In this document: piece by piece, positions 18,034 through 26,212 of the stretch
Layout of the letters: every line of letters starts with the position of its first letter
Numbering within the stretch: the stretch's first letter is position 1
Source of the DNA: Lewinella sp. 4G2
GTDB lineage: Bacteria > Bacteroidota > Bacteroidia > Chitinophagales > Saprospiraceae
Assembly (NCBI RefSeq): GCF_001625015.1
Contig: NZ_LVWJ02000014.1
Coordinates: 2,170,001 to 2,234,000 of the forward strand
Length of the DNA stretch: 64,000 nt
Direction: 5' to 3'
Translations under genes and position numbers: made by a program
Notes under the pieces: generated by a model
What the model was told of the DNA's origin: nothing
The model's input: the letters and a program-made list of their open reading frames with translations, nothing else
Database searches by the model: none

Positions 18034-19170
18034 TTAATTTTCCTCCGTCCCCACTTTCTGGCTCAACGTAGCCCCACCACCTGGTGTAAGCGGCGCCGCC
18101 ACCCGGTTCTGCGGTAAACAGTGCCGGTAATTCTCCTGGATCCAGTTGATACAGTGCTCCCGGGTAGCGCAACGTAGCGTAAACGTATCCCCCGCATTCC
18201 TGGCGCTGACGAGGATACGGATAGTCATCGCGCGGTCGCTGTTATCCGTCACCATGACGGAGTTGACGCGCTCATCCCACAATTCTTGGGTAGGAAGGAA
18301 ACGGGTAACCTCTTCGCGCAGGTCCGGGACGGGGAAGGTGTAGTCCACGTAGAGTAGCACCGTACCGGTGAGTTCCGTGTTCGTCCGCGTCCAGTTTTGA
18401 AAAGTGTCGTCGATGAATTTTTGGAGGGGGACGATCTGCCGCCGCTGGTCCCACAAACGCATCGTGACGTACGTCAACGTAATTTCTTCCACCCAGCCGT
18501 ACTCCCCGTTCACAATGAGAGCATCGTCAATTCGGATGGGTTGCGTAAAGGCAATCTGAAAACCTGCCAGCAGATTAGCGATGGATTTCTGGGCGGCCAA
18601 ACCAATGATAATGCCGCCAACCCCGGCAGTCGTCAGCAGGGTAGTACCCAGCTTCTGCATCGCGGAGAATTGCATCAGGATCAGCGCCGCGAAGACGATG
18701 AACACGACGATCCCGACTACCCGCTGGATGTACTGCAACTGGGTAAGGATCTTCCTTTCCCGCAAGTTGTTCCCATCCTCAGCCGCGTAGTGGTGACGAA
18801 TCGTATCGGCCCCCACGTTCACGACCCGGATGATGAAGAGGGCAATGAAAACGTAGAGAAAGGTCCTTACCAGAATCTGGAGCCCGCGCACGAATAGCGG
18901 GAAGGTAGCCGCTTCGGGCGATCCAGCCTCCGGCGTCAACGTACTCCAAAAGATCAGCGTGAGCCCGGCCGAAAGAATCCAGAAGACACTGGACCGCGTC
19001 CGGTCAGAAAATTTGTCCAGCGATACGCTATTGATCCGCTTTGCGGTCGCCTTCAGGATCGGATACGTGACCATAACCACCACGGTACTGATCAACAAAG
19101 CCGTTCCCAGCAGGATAGCCATGCGTACGGATAAGGGTAGTTCTGCGATGTAATTCAGCAATTGCTCCAA
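18034..19170 (-). CDS. MscS-family mechanosensitive ion channel
   Basis: 378-residue inner-membrane channel that opens on membrane tension to release solutes. Hydrophobic helices lie near residues 15-37, 60-80, 95-115 and 145-165. The pore-lining helix TM3 is recognised by LLTTAGVGGIIIGLAAQKSIANLLAGFQIAF at about 175-205 (read as the usual Gly/Ala-rich face followed by Q-x2-IxN). A beta domain follows (DDALIVNGEYGWVEEITL and QRRQIVPLQKFIDD). It converges on the PLP enzyme gene, with only seven bases between the stops. Confidence 0.9.
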   Translation of the reverse strand: MEQLLNYIAELPLSVRMAILLGTALLISTVVVMVTYPILKATAKRINSVSLDKFSDRTRSSVFWILSAGLTLIFWSTLTPEAGSPEAATFPLFVRGLQILVRTFLYVFIALFIIRVVNVGADTIRHHYAAEDGNNLRERKILTQLQYIQRVVGIVVFIVFAALILMQFSAMQKLGTTLLTTAGVGGIIIGLAAQKSIANLLAGFQIAFTQPIRIDDALIVNGEYGWVEEITLTYVTMRLWDQRRQIVPLQKFIDDTFQNWTRTNTELTGTVLLYVDYTFPVPDLREEVTRFLPTQELWDERVNSVMVTDNSDRAMTIRILVSARNAGDTFTLRCATREHCINWIQENYRHCLPQNRVAAPLTPGGGATLSQKVGTEEN

Positions 19171-19208
19171 GAGAAGTTCGTTTATTAAAATTTACTCCGA
19201 AAGTTAAG

Positions 19209-19290
19209 TAGCAGCGCAGCTAAAGCACCACGACGAAGTAGCAGCGTAGCTAAAGCACCACCACGAAGTAGCAGCGCAGCTAAAGCACTA
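19209..19290. repeat. 30-bp tandem repeat, about 2.7 copies
   Basis: Exactly 30-base period: GCAGCGCAGCTAAAGCACCA recurs at 19211, 19241 (one base changed) and 19271 (partly decayed). It lies between two minus-strand genes and encodes nothing recognisable. Confidence 0.85.
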
Positions 19291-19309
19291 AAATACCAAA
19301 GCACCAACC

Positions 19310-20560
19310 CTAATCCTCCTCCTTCTCCACCCGAATCAACTCAACCTTAGTATTAGAAACCTCCACCATGATCAGACGGTAGCCTTTAATCTCAATGAGT
19401 TCATTGCGCTCCGGTACCCGTTCGGCTACGCCGGTGACGAGACCCGAAAGCGTGTGGTAATCTGCCTCAGGCAGCTGCAGGTCGTATTTTTCATTGAGGT
19501 AACTGACCTCCAGGCGGCCACTGAAAAGGTAGCGATCGTCCTCTAGTTCTTCCTCCACGTAAGTATCGTCGTCGTGCTCATCGTCGATCTCGCCGAAAAT
19601 CTCTTCCAGCATGTCCTCCATGGTGATTACGCCGGCTACGCTGCCAAACTCATCCACCACGCAAGCGATACTGAGTTGCTCTTTGATTGTATCGTGTAAT
19701 ACGTCAGTTACCCGGGCTACTTCGGGGAGGAATTTGATGTCCAGTACGATATCCGCCAAGGTTTCGGGCATCCGGAGTAGCTGGTGGTGGTGGACGTACC
19801 CGAGAATTTCATCAACGTCATCCTTGTAGACCAAAAGCCGGCTCAGACGGGAGTCGCGAAATTTCTCCTCTAACTCATCAATGGTGGCGTTGACGTCAAT
19901 CACGACGATCTCATTTCGCGGGATCATGCAGTCGCGCAGGCGGACGTTGTTGAGGTTCAGGGCATTCCCGAATAGCTTGGTATCAATACCACCGGGTTCT
20001 TCGTCGCCCGAGCCACTTTCGTTGACGAATTTCTCCAGGTCGAGACGGGTCAGTACGTTATCCAGGTCTTCACCGGGTTCTTTAAAGACGAGTTGCAGCA
20101 ACAGGTTGCTCACGCCCGTCATGATCTTGCTCGGTAGGTAGAGTAACCACGCGAGGCCACGGATAGGGTAGGCCAGGGTGTACAGGGCGTCATCGGCGTA
20201 AAGGCGGAAGAGTGTTTTGGGTAAGTACTCCCCGAAGATCAGCACGATTAATGTGATAATGAGGGTATTTACGAGTAATAACGTAAGCTCTCCCGTTATC
20301 CCGGTATAGCTTGCGAGCAGCGTGGTGATGGGAACGGTAATCAGACTGGTGAAGGCCACCAGCGCGATGTTATTCCCCACCAGCATGGCGCTCAAGAAAT
20401 CGGCTGGCCGCTCGTACCAACTCGCCAGGATGCGGCTTTGGCCGGTACCGCGCTTCTTCTTGAGCTCTACCTTCAGCTTGTTGGCGCTCACGTAGGCAAT
20501 CTCCGAACCACTGAACAGGGCGGAGAGAAACAAAAAGGCGATGATGGCGAAGGTGAGCAT
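19310..20560 (-). CDS. CNNM/CorC-type membrane protein with CBS domains (hemolysin family)
   Basis: 416 residues. The N-terminal CNNM membrane domain (about 1-185) begins with FLFLSALFSGSEIAYVSAN and continues with helices near 60-80, 90-110 and 130-150. A CBS pair follows (about 200-330; DCMIPRNEIVVID and ACVVDEFGSVAGVITMEDML with EEIFGEIDDEHD), then a CorC_HlyC domain (about 340-415). The family includes magnesium/cobalt efflux-related proteins and GldE; this copy cannot be assigned to either. The start is three bases after the lptC stop, so the genes are cotranscribed. Confidence 0.88.
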   Translation of the reverse strand: MLTFAIIAFLFLSALFSGSEIAYVSANKLKVELKKKRGTGQSRILASWYERPADFLSAMLVGNNIALVAFTSLITVPITTLLASYTGITGELTLLLVNTLIITLIVLIFGEYLPKTLFRLYADDALYTLAYPIRGLAWLLYLPSKIMTGVSNLLLQLVFKEPGEDLDNVLTRLDLEKFVNESGSGDEEPGGIDTKLFGNALNLNNVRLRDCMIPRNEIVVIDVNATIDELEEKFRDSRLSRLLVYKDDVDEILGYVHHHQLLRMPETLADIVLDIKFLPEVARVTDVLHDTIKEQLSIACVVDEFGSVAGVITMEDMLEEIFGEIDDEHDDDTYVEEELEDDRYLFSGRLEVSYLNEKYDLQLPEADYHTLSGLVTGVAERVPERNELIEIKGYRLIMVEVSNTKVELIRVEKEED

Positions 20561-20563
20561 AGC

Positions 20564-21130
20564 TTATGGGTCCTTCGGTCGGTTGAGGGGAATGCGGCCG
20601 GATACCTCCAGCACTTTAGCGTTCTCGAAGGCCTGGTCCGCTTCCAACCCGTAGCCCGTGATCAGGTAATCGGGTTGCTGCAGCACGACGAATTTGTTTG
20701 TGTGGATGCGGCCACTCTTCTCGTCCCAGTTCAACTCCTCGGTCTCCAGACGCTGTTGATCTACGGATTGCCACACGACGCTGTCCCGCACGGTGATCTT
20801 GCTGGTTCGCTGGTGGTACACGCCCCATTTTGCGATGAGGGTGGAGCTGGTGTCCTGCAATTCATCGAAGAAGGTGAGGTGTAGGCCATCGGGAAATTCC
20901 TGCCGGGCTTTGGCCTGGTCGACGTAATTCAGCATGGTCGGGGCTGTCACGATCACCCGCACTTTGGCCGAGTCGCTGTAGATCATTCGCACCCCGGAGG
21001 CCACCTCAACGTTGGGCTCATAGCGTTGCTGCAATTCCGCCACTTCCGCCGGATCATTGATACAGGCGGAGACCAGAAAGAGCAGGAGAAACAGTAGGGG
21101 AATTCGAAATAAAGGGCCAGGCTCGGGCAT
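20564..21130 (-). CDS. lptC: LPS export ABC transporter periplasmic protein LptC
   Basis: 188 residues: a hydrophobic N-terminus with lipobox LVSAC, then a single LptC domain (about 35-175) with GVRMIYSDSAKVRVIVTAP, FPDGLHLTFFDE and KITVRDSVVW, the repeated beta-jellyroll strands of this family. LptC bridges the LptB2FG transporter and LptA. In Bacteroidota it is often a lipoprotein, as here. It sits between a small membrane protein and the CNNM gene in one operon. Confidence 0.85.
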   Translation of the reverse strand: MPEPGPLFRIPLLFLLLFLVSACINDPAEVAELQQRYEPNVEVASGVRMIYSDSAKVRVIVTAPTMLNYVDQAKARQEFPDGLHLTFFDELQDTSSTLIAKWGVYHQRTSKITVRDSVVWQSVDQQRLETEELNWDEKSGRIHTNKFVVLQQPDYLITGYGLEADQAFENAKVLEVSGRIPLNRPKDP

Positions 21131-21142
21131 GGGGTAGGGGGC

Positions 21143-21322
21143 TTACGCGCGCATCAGCGACCGTGCTCCGTCCAGCAGCGCTCCGTAGAGTTGGGGCTCC
21201 GCCGGGACGTTCTCCTGGTTCGCTTTGTAGATGTAAACAACCAGGATGGTAAAGAGCATCAGGCCAACGAATGCGCCCAGGATTACGTAGCCTTTGATAC
21301 CGGCTTGCTTGATTTCTGACAT
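21143..21322 (-). CDS. small single-pass membrane protein
   Basis: 59 residues starting MSEIKQAGIKGYVILGAF, with one membrane helix (about 10-33) and a short tail ending GARSLMRA. An in-frame start further upstream exists, but ATG 21322 is preferred because a TATCTTTG promoter element stands 20 bases before it. It is the first gene of the lptC operon (13-base gap). I do not recognise a family; a role next to LPS export is only suggested by position. Confidence 0.65.
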   Translation of the reverse strand: MSEIKQAGIKGYVILGAFVGLMLFTILVVYIYKANQENVPAEPQLYGALLDGARSLMRA

Positions 21323-21342
21323 AATTATTCTAGATCTTAACG

Positions 21343-21350
21343 CAAAGATA
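21343..21350 (-). promoter_or_regulatory. promoter -7 element for the small membrane protein-lptC-CNNM operon
   Basis: Minus strand TATCTTTG (21350 to 21343) matches TAnnTTTG. No convincing -33 element. Confidence 0.5.
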
Positions 21351-21490
21351 ACTCCGGCCCGCCGATCTGGGATGGCCCGCCAGTTTAATCCTTGGGTCTT
21401 TTCCCCGCAGCCTGAGCCACCGAGCATTTGGGTGAATTTCTATACCTCATGAACGGACCGCCAGCCCGCCAGGTTTGCCCGGCGGGAGTG

Positions 21491-21937
21491 CTATTTAATC
21501 GCCAGTTTACCGTTCAAATAACAATCTTCAATCTCTGCGTTTTGGGCGGCGTAAAACTTCAGCGCTTCGGTATTCGTATCGGCGATCTGCCACTTCAGAA
21601 GGCGGCATTCGTGGCGCTTACCCACTTCCAATAGTGCATCCCAGAGTTGCTGTCCGATGCCCCGGCGGCGGTAGGCCGGGTCCAGTACGAAGTCCTCCAG
21701 GTAGATCATGCGGCCCTTCCAGGTGCTGTAAGTGAGGTAGTACAGGGCCATGCCTACTACTTTTTCCTCCTCCGTAGCTACGAGGGCCTTGAAGTAGCCC
21801 GCCGCAAAATCCCTTTCGTAATCGGCGATCGTAGCCGTGAAATCTGGCAGGTGGCCAACGTATTCCGCCAGTTCCGCCACCAGCGCGTGGATGGCGGGCA
21901 AATCTTTCAATTCAGCGTCTCTGGTTGTGATGGGCAT
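21491..21937 (-). CDS. GNAT family N-acetyltransferase
   Basis: 148-residue acetyl-CoA-dependent transferase. It starts MPITTRDAELKDLPAIHAL; GRMIYLEDFVLDPAYRRRGIGQQL carries the acetyl-CoA pyrophosphate loop (RRRGIG), and the motif-B region ends TNTEALKFYAAQNAE. ATG 21937 was chosen over longer in-frame starts because a TAGCTTTG promoter lies just upstream of it and the conserved domain begins there. The family resembles spermidine/thialysine acetyltransferases, and the divergent neighbour is a polyamine gene, but the substrate is not proven. Confidence 0.85.
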   Translation of the reverse strand: MPITTRDAELKDLPAIHALVAELAEYVGHLPDFTATIADYERDFAAGYFKALVATEEEKVVGMALYYLTYSTWKGRMIYLEDFVLDPAYRRRGIGQQLWDALLEVGKRHECRLLKWQIADTNTEALKFYAAQNAEIEDCYLNGKLAIK

Positions 21938-21952
21938 GGTACAAATTTTTAG

Positions 21953-21960
21953 CAAAGCTA
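21953..21960 (-). promoter_or_regulatory. promoter -7 element for the GNAT gene
   Basis: Minus strand TAGCTTTG (21960 to 21953), 15 bases before the start codon; fits TAnnTTTG. Confidence 0.5.
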
Positions 21961-21982
21961 ATAAGCGCACCACCGTAAATTT

Positions 21983-22000
21983 GGGCGCTGCCGCAGGTGC
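21983..22000 (+). repeat. dispersed 18-bp motif, copy 6 (intergenic, between divergent genes)
   Basis: Exact GGGCGCTGCCGCAGGTGC, just upstream of the GNAT promoter on one side and 53 bases before nspC on the other. Confidence 0.85.
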
Positions 22001-22053
22001 CTTGCGAATGGGGAATAAACAAGGGTACGCTGCCGGCAAAAGACTATATCTCA

Positions 22054-23169
22054 ATGGCTGAATTCCAACTCCACGAAGACCGGATCCGCAAAAACCTGGA
22101 ACTGATCGCCGACGTAGCCGCCGCGGCCGACGTCCGGATCATCCTCGCCCTCAAGGCCTTCGCCTACTGGCCCGCCTTCCCCATTTTCGCGGAATACCTG
22201 ACTGGCGCAACGGCCTCCAGCCTCAACGAAGCGACGCTCATCCAACGGCACTTCGGGAAGGCCCCCCACGTTTACGCCCCGGTTTACGTACCGGAGGAAT
22301 TCGACCAGGTCCTTTCGCTGGCGGGCCACCTCACTTTTAACAGCCTGACCGAACTGGAACGCTACCGTCCTCAGTGGGAGGATTCCTCCGTAAGCGTAGG
22401 CCTTCGCGTCAACCCGGAATACAGCCCCGTCGCTACGGACCTTTACAACCCAGCTTCCCCCCGGGGCCGGCTCGGTGAAACCCTGCCCAATCTTCCGACT
22501 AAGCCTCCTCCAGGGCTCAAGGGTCTCCACGTCCACACTCTCTGTGAATCTACGGCAGCGCAAACGGCTACACTGATTGAAAGGATCAAAGCCCAGTTTG
22601 GCCACTATCTCGGCCAGTTGGAATGGCTCAACCTCGGCGGCGGCCACCTAATGACGAAAGCCGGCTACGATGTGGATGAGTTGGTTCGGACACTTCGACA
22701 ACTCCGCGAACGCTACCCGAACCTGGAGGTGATCCTGGAACCGGGCTCCGCCATGCTCTGGAATACGGGAACGCTGAACGCCCGCGTGCTGGACATCGTG
22801 AACAACTACGGCACCCAAACCCTGATGCTCGACGTGAGCTTCACCTGCCACATGCCCGATACGCTGGAAATGCCCTACCGCCCGGAGATCCGCGGCGCCA
22901 GCACGACGGAAGACCCCACTTACCCCTACGCTTACCGACTTGGTGGGATGTCCTGCCTCGCCGGTGATTACCTCGCTGAATACTACTTCCGCCAGCCTGT
23001 CCGCCCCGGCGATACCCTGATCTTTGAGGACATGGCCCATTACACCACTGTGAAAACGACGATGTTCAACGGCGTCCCTCACCCAGACATCGTATTACTC
23101 GACGCCGATGGGGAGGAACTCCACCGGCGCTCCTTCAGCTACCAGGACTACGAAGCGCGGATGGGCTAG
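22054..23169 (+). CDS. nspC: carboxynorspermidine decarboxylase
   Basis: 371-residue PLP-dependent enzyme of the alanine-racemase fold that decarboxylates carboxy(nor)spermidine, the last step of the alternative polyamine route common in Bacteroidota. The PLP lysine is in ILALKAFAYWP near residue 30. TASSLNEA, LRVNPEYS, LHVHTLCES, LNLGGGH, ILEPGSAM and the C-terminal GGMSCLAGDYLAEY with its active-site Cys are all present. ATG 22054 begins the conserved part; an earlier in-frame ATG at 21997 would overlap the dispersed motif. No carboxyspermidine dehydrogenase is in the window. Confidence 0.93.
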   Translation: MAEFQLHEDRIRKNLELIADVAAAADVRIILALKAFAYWPAFPIFAEYLTGATASSLNEATLIQRHFGKAPHVYAPVYVPEEFDQVLSLAGHLTFNSLTELERYRPQWEDSSVSVGLRVNPEYSPVATDLYNPASPRGRLGETLPNLPTKPPPGLKGLHVHTLCESTAAQTATLIERIKAQFGHYLGQLEWLNLGGGHLMTKAGYDVDELVRTLRQLRERYPNLEVILEPGSAMLWNTGTLNARVLDIVNNYGTQTLMLDVSFTCHMPDTLEMPYRPEIRGASTTEDPTYPYAYRLGGMSCLAGDYLAEYYFRQPVRPGDTLIFEDMAHYTTVKTTMFNGVPHPDIVLLDADGEELHRRSFSYQDYEARMG

Positions 23170-23215
23170 GACTTGCGTATATTTCACTAATAGCCACGAT
23201 ACGCCTGTGACGTCT

Positions 23216-23236
23216 CCCCTCTCCTTTGGAGAGGGG
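23216..23236. terminator. perfect 9-bp hairpin after nspC
   Basis: CCCCTCTCC TTT GGAGAGGGG is a perfect 9-bp stem with a three-base loop, followed by CCGTGGGAGAGGG. It resembles a palindromic repeat that is frequent in Bacteroidota intergenic regions. It lacks a T run, so it could be a 3' end structure rather than an intrinsic terminator. Confidence 0.5.
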
Positions 23237-23310
23237 CCGTGGGAGAGGGCTATGCGAATTCACGAACATTAGTAGAAGCCCTCTTTAGTGATCTTGTCTT
23301 GGACAATGAC

Positions 23311-24231
23311 CTATTCCGCGGAAGAAGGGTCGGGGACCTCCGCCTTCCCCGTAGCCGTCTGAATAAAGTATACGCCCGCCAACATCACCACCCCCGCCAG
23401 GATGGTTTGCTTGGTGACGACCTCCCCGTTCAGCAAAGCACCCAACACGACGGCAACGACTGGATTGACGTAGGTATTCGTCGCCGCCTTATCCGGACTG
23501 ACACGCGACAACAAAAAATTGAAAGCGGAAAAAGCCAGAATCGCGCCAAAGAGCACCAGGAACACCCAGGCCAGGGCGGACTTCAGGCTTACCTGCTCCA
23601 CCGCAAAGCCGTCCCAGTCATTCGCCGCAAAACTGAAGGCGAGTAGCACGGCCCCACCCACCAGCATCTGCATGGAGGTGGCCCGAAATTTATTTTTTCC
23701 CATGTCCAGCTTCGGCGTCAGCGTCATGCCGAAGGCCCAGCAGCCCATCCCGAAAAGGATACCGAGAATTCCCTTGTAGGCGCCGTCCCCCGTCAGCGTA
23801 GCCGGTTGGTTGATGAGCAGAAACATCCCGCCGATGCTGACGGCCGCACCGATAAACGCTTTCGGGCCGGGCCGCTCGGTAAAGACCAACCACATGATGA
23901 GCATCACCAGCAGGGGCTCGAAAGCGATGATGAGCGCCGTCGTACTGGTAGGCACCCATTGCTGGGCCCAGACGACCGTACCGGTACCCATCGTCAGGAA
24001 AAGTATCCCAATCAAACCGCAGTTAAGGAACTGGCGCAGGGTCGGCGTGCCGCGGTCCCCAAAGAAAAGTGATAGGATCCACAACAGTACCCCGGCCGTG
24101 AGAAAACGGGCACCGCCCATCCCGAAAACGGGCAAAGTTTCAATGGCCCAGTAATTGGCCAGGTAGGTCGATCCCCACACAAAATAGGTGGTGAAAAAGG
24201 CGGCAACGATGAGCCACTTTTCTTTTTGCAT
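23311..24231 (-). CDS. EamA family (DMT) transporter
   Basis: 306-residue inner-membrane protein with about ten helices in two EamA halves (about 5-140 and 155-290). It opens FFTTYFVWGSTYLANYWAIETLP, a pattern typical of the YedA/RhaT-like drug/metabolite transporters. The second half has AFSAFNFLLSRV and ATNTYVNPVVAVVLG. The CAT at 24229-24231 gives MQKEKW as N-terminus; a longer in-frame start exists but would run through the divergent promoter region. The substrate is unknown; members export amino acids or other metabolites. Confidence 0.88.
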   Translation of the reverse strand: MQKEKWLIVAAFFTTYFVWGSTYLANYWAIETLPVFGMGGARFLTAGVLLWILSLFFGDRGTPTLRQFLNCGLIGILFLTMGTGTVVWAQQWVPTSTTALIIAFEPLLVMLIMWLVFTERPGPKAFIGAAVSIGGMFLLINQPATLTGDGAYKGILGILFGMGCWAFGMTLTPKLDMGKNKFRATSMQMLVGGAVLLAFSFAANDWDGFAVEQVSLKSALAWVFLVLFGAILAFSAFNFLLSRVSPDKAATNTYVNPVVAVVLGALLNGEVVTKQTILAGVVMLAGVYFIQTATGKAEVPDPSSAE

Positions 24232-24266
24232 GGGTTGGTTTACTGTGGGGTACGGATGAAGAAACG

Positions 24267-24274
24267 CAAAGGTA
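24267..24274 (-). promoter_or_regulatory. promoter -7 element for the EamA gene
   Basis: Minus strand TACCTTTG (24274 to 24267) fits TAnnTTTG and lies 36 bases before the EamA start. Confidence 0.5.
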
Positions 24275-24285
24275 AACGCTCGCAC

Positions 24286-24313
24286 TTGCCCACGCTGATA
24301 AAGCGTATCTTTG
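24286..24313 (+). promoter_or_regulatory. promoter for the OmpH-like gene
   Basis: TTG (24286-24288), 17 bases, then TATCTTTG (24306-24313): a good Bacteroidota promoter 20 bases before the ATG. It is divergent from and close to the EamA promoter. Confidence 0.65.
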
Positions 24314-24333
24314 CGGCCCAAATTTGAAATCTT

Positions 24334-24951
24334 ATGACTCGTTTCGTATCCACCCTGTTGCCGGCCGTGCTGTTCGTAACTCTGGCCACGCTCACCAGCT
24401 GCCAGCCACAAGAAAATGCAGCGTCTGCATCTACCACCACGGATGCAGCTAGCCACCAGGGGCTCAACCTGGTCTTCATCCGCCTCGATAGCCTGCAGAA
24501 CGGCTACACCGCGCTGGCGACCGAACTCGACCGCTTGGAAACCAACGCCAACGCGGCACAGGAGAATATCCAGAAGGAAGTAGTTGCCCTGGAAAACGAA
24601 GTGCGCAAACTCCAAAACCAGGCCCAACAGGGTCTCCTTACGCCGAATAAGATCAAGTCGGAACAGCAGCGCATCGCCCAAAAGGAGCAGCAGATCATGC
24701 AGCAGCGGGACATCGCGCTGGGTAGTATCCAGGAAGACCAGATGCGGCTTCAGACGGAATTCGGCATCAAGGTGAAGGACATCCTCCGCGAACTGCGCGA
24801 CGAGAAAGGTTACGACATGATCTTCAACGAAGGTGGCGGCAGCGGCCTGCTGATGGGCGCCGATGCGATGGACATCACCCCACTCGTCCTCGAACGCCTC
24901 AACGCCATGGAGGATACGACTGAAGCAGACGCTGAGGCGACGGAAGAGTAG
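24334..24951 (+). CDS. OmpH/Skp-like periplasmic chaperone lipoprotein
   Basis: 205 residues with a lipoprotein signal (lipobox LTSC, Cys near residue 23). An OmpH/Skp domain runs from about 45 to 190: FIRLDSLQNGYTAL, a long charged coiled coil (ENEVRKLQNQAQQGLL to IAQKEQQIMQQRD) and the closing GYDMIFNEGG. Skp-type proteins hold unfolded outer-membrane proteins in the periplasm. The lipid anchor differs from the soluble E. coli form but is seen in Bacteroidota. The tail is acidic (EDTTEADAEATEE). Confidence 0.85.
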   Translation: MTRFVSTLLPAVLFVTLATLTSCQPQENAASASTTTDAASHQGLNLVFIRLDSLQNGYTALATELDRLETNANAAQENIQKEVVALENEVRKLQNQAQQGLLTPNKIKSEQQRIAQKEQQIMQQRDIALGSIQEDQMRLQTEFGIKVKDILRELRDEKGYDMIFNEGGGSGLLMGADAMDITPLVLERLNAMEDTTEADAEATEE

Positions 24952-24992
24952 CTCGCTTGTAGTCAGCGCAATAAGCCGGCTTCTATTTTAGC

Positions 24993-26171
24993 CTATAAAC
25001 AGCGGCACAGTAGCTTAATCGCATCCACCCGCAGGATGGGGTATTCCTCGTACCCCCCGGCCCAAAATACCCGAACGTAATCGATCGCTTCCCGCTGCAG
25101 CGTACTCAACTCGTTGCGCTTTAGTGGGTAGTCGACGTCGTAATTGAGGGTTTGCTGGAGGTGGTTGACGATGCCGACACTCTCCCGTTCTCCTGAAAGG
25201 ACGAGGCTGCGGCCATCCAAAAAGTGGATACTAAGTGAAGGTCCCTGGGGCAGTGTCCCGTAGGCATTTCGCGCTACGGCATTGCTGAATCCAAACTGCA
25301 AATGCAGAAATGCAGATTGGTTCTGATCCCGACTCACGTACGCGGAGGCCGTCAGGTATTCTTTTCCTTCCAGAAAGGGACGGAGGCTCTCTTCGGTGAA
25401 GCTGAAGAAGGGTAATAACGGCGTCTGGGGTTGGGCTCCATTGCTTGCCTTGGGGGCGGGGACTTGCCGGCAGGGGAGGGGCTCGCGGATTCCGTCCCTT
25501 GCTTTGGCTGGTCCGTAGCCCGTGAACTCCGCTTCTTTGGGGTAGAGTAGGGATAGAGTGCGGTCCTGCCCGGTGGGTCGATCTACGGACTCCAGCCGTT
25601 TGGCGGTGCGGCGGCGGTCTTCATTGTAAGCTTTCACGAACTTGCCGGATTCTAACAATCCTTCAATTACGCCGACTTGCTGCTGGGCGTCGGCCTCGTC
25701 GTCCTGGGCCTTGATCTCCAAATCCTTGGCCAAATTGAAGCGGCGGCTGAGGGCGGAGAGCTCCGTCAGGTTACCGGCCCGGCGGGCGGCGTCCATTTCA
25801 TTTTCCAGTTGTTCTCTGTTGGTCGTTGCGGCGCTGGCGCGGGTGCTGGCTAAGGATAATGCAGTGCGCGCCAGGTTGAGGCGGCGTTCGGCGATGTGGC
25901 GGAGGTCCGCCTCCGTCGGGGTGAGGGCATCACCGAGGGGTTCGATGTTGACGGAGAGGACGGTATAGGCTGCATCGTCTCCAGCTGCCCCCGTCACCGG
26001 TTGCCCGTCGTTAAAGTAGCGGGCGGACCCATCCGGTTGGACGATGATCTTTTCGCCCGTGGCCGTCGTCCGTAATGCTTGCCCATTTCCTGGCACCTGC
26101 GCCAGCGCCCAAATCCCCGCGCAAAGCAGGATGGGAAGACAGGATCGACTGGTTGAAGGGCGGAAAAGCAT
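24993..26171 (-). CDS. secreted protein of unknown function with coiled-coil segment
   Basis: 392 residues; signal peptide-like N-terminus (LPILLCAGIWALA). Early on it has a repeat-like phrase, GEKIIVQPDGSARYFND, similar to segments in Bacteroidota surface proteins. Residues about 80-165 are Ala/Arg/Glu-rich and probably helical or coiled (RHIAERRLNLARTALSLAS). The C-terminal half has FFSFTEESLRPFLEGKEYLT and a final VDAIKLLCRCL. I do not recognise a family. Downstream it converges on the OmpH-like gene. Two variant copies of the dispersed motif lie in its sequence. Confidence 0.6.
   Translation of the reverse strand: MLFRPSTSRSCLPILLCAGIWALAQVPGNGQALRTTATGEKIIVQPDGSARYFNDGQPVTGAAGDDAAYTVLSVNIEPLGDALTPTEADLRHIAERRLNLARTALSLASTRASAATTNREQLENEMDAARRAGNLTELSALSRRFNLAKDLEIKAQDDEADAQQQVGVIEGLLESGKFVKAYNEDRRRTAKRLESVDRPTGQDRTLSLLYPKEAEFTGYGPAKARDGIREPLPCRQVPAPKASNGAQPQTPLLPFFSFTEESLRPFLEGKEYLTASAYVSRDQNQSAFLHLQFGFSNAVARNAYGTLPQGPSLSIHFLDGRSLVLSGERESVGIVNHLQQTLNYDVDYPLKRNELSTLQREAIDYVRVFWAGGYEEYPILRVDAIKLLCRCL
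25831..25846 (+). repeat. weak match to the dispersed motif (in CDS)
   Basis: GCGCTGGCGCGGGTGC, one base off the G-variant core. It lies in an Ala-rich coding segment, so chance is possible. Confidence 0.3.
26093..26110 (-). repeat. dispersed 18-bp motif, copy 7 (variant, in CDS)
   Basis: GCACCTGCGCCAGCGCCC, one base from the reverse-complement consensus. Falls in the signal-peptide region of the unknown secreted protein, reading ALAQVP. Confidence 0.55.
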
Positions 26172-26199
26172 GGGGCGAATATACGGCCACGCGCGTGCC

Positions 26200-26207
26200 T
26201 ATATTTG
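26200..26207 (+). promoter_or_regulatory. promoter -7 element for cdaA
   Basis: TATATTTG fits TAnnTTTG; it ends five bases before the GTG at 26213, so transcription would begin at or next to the start codon. Confidence 0.55.
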
Positions 26208-26212
26208 CGGCC

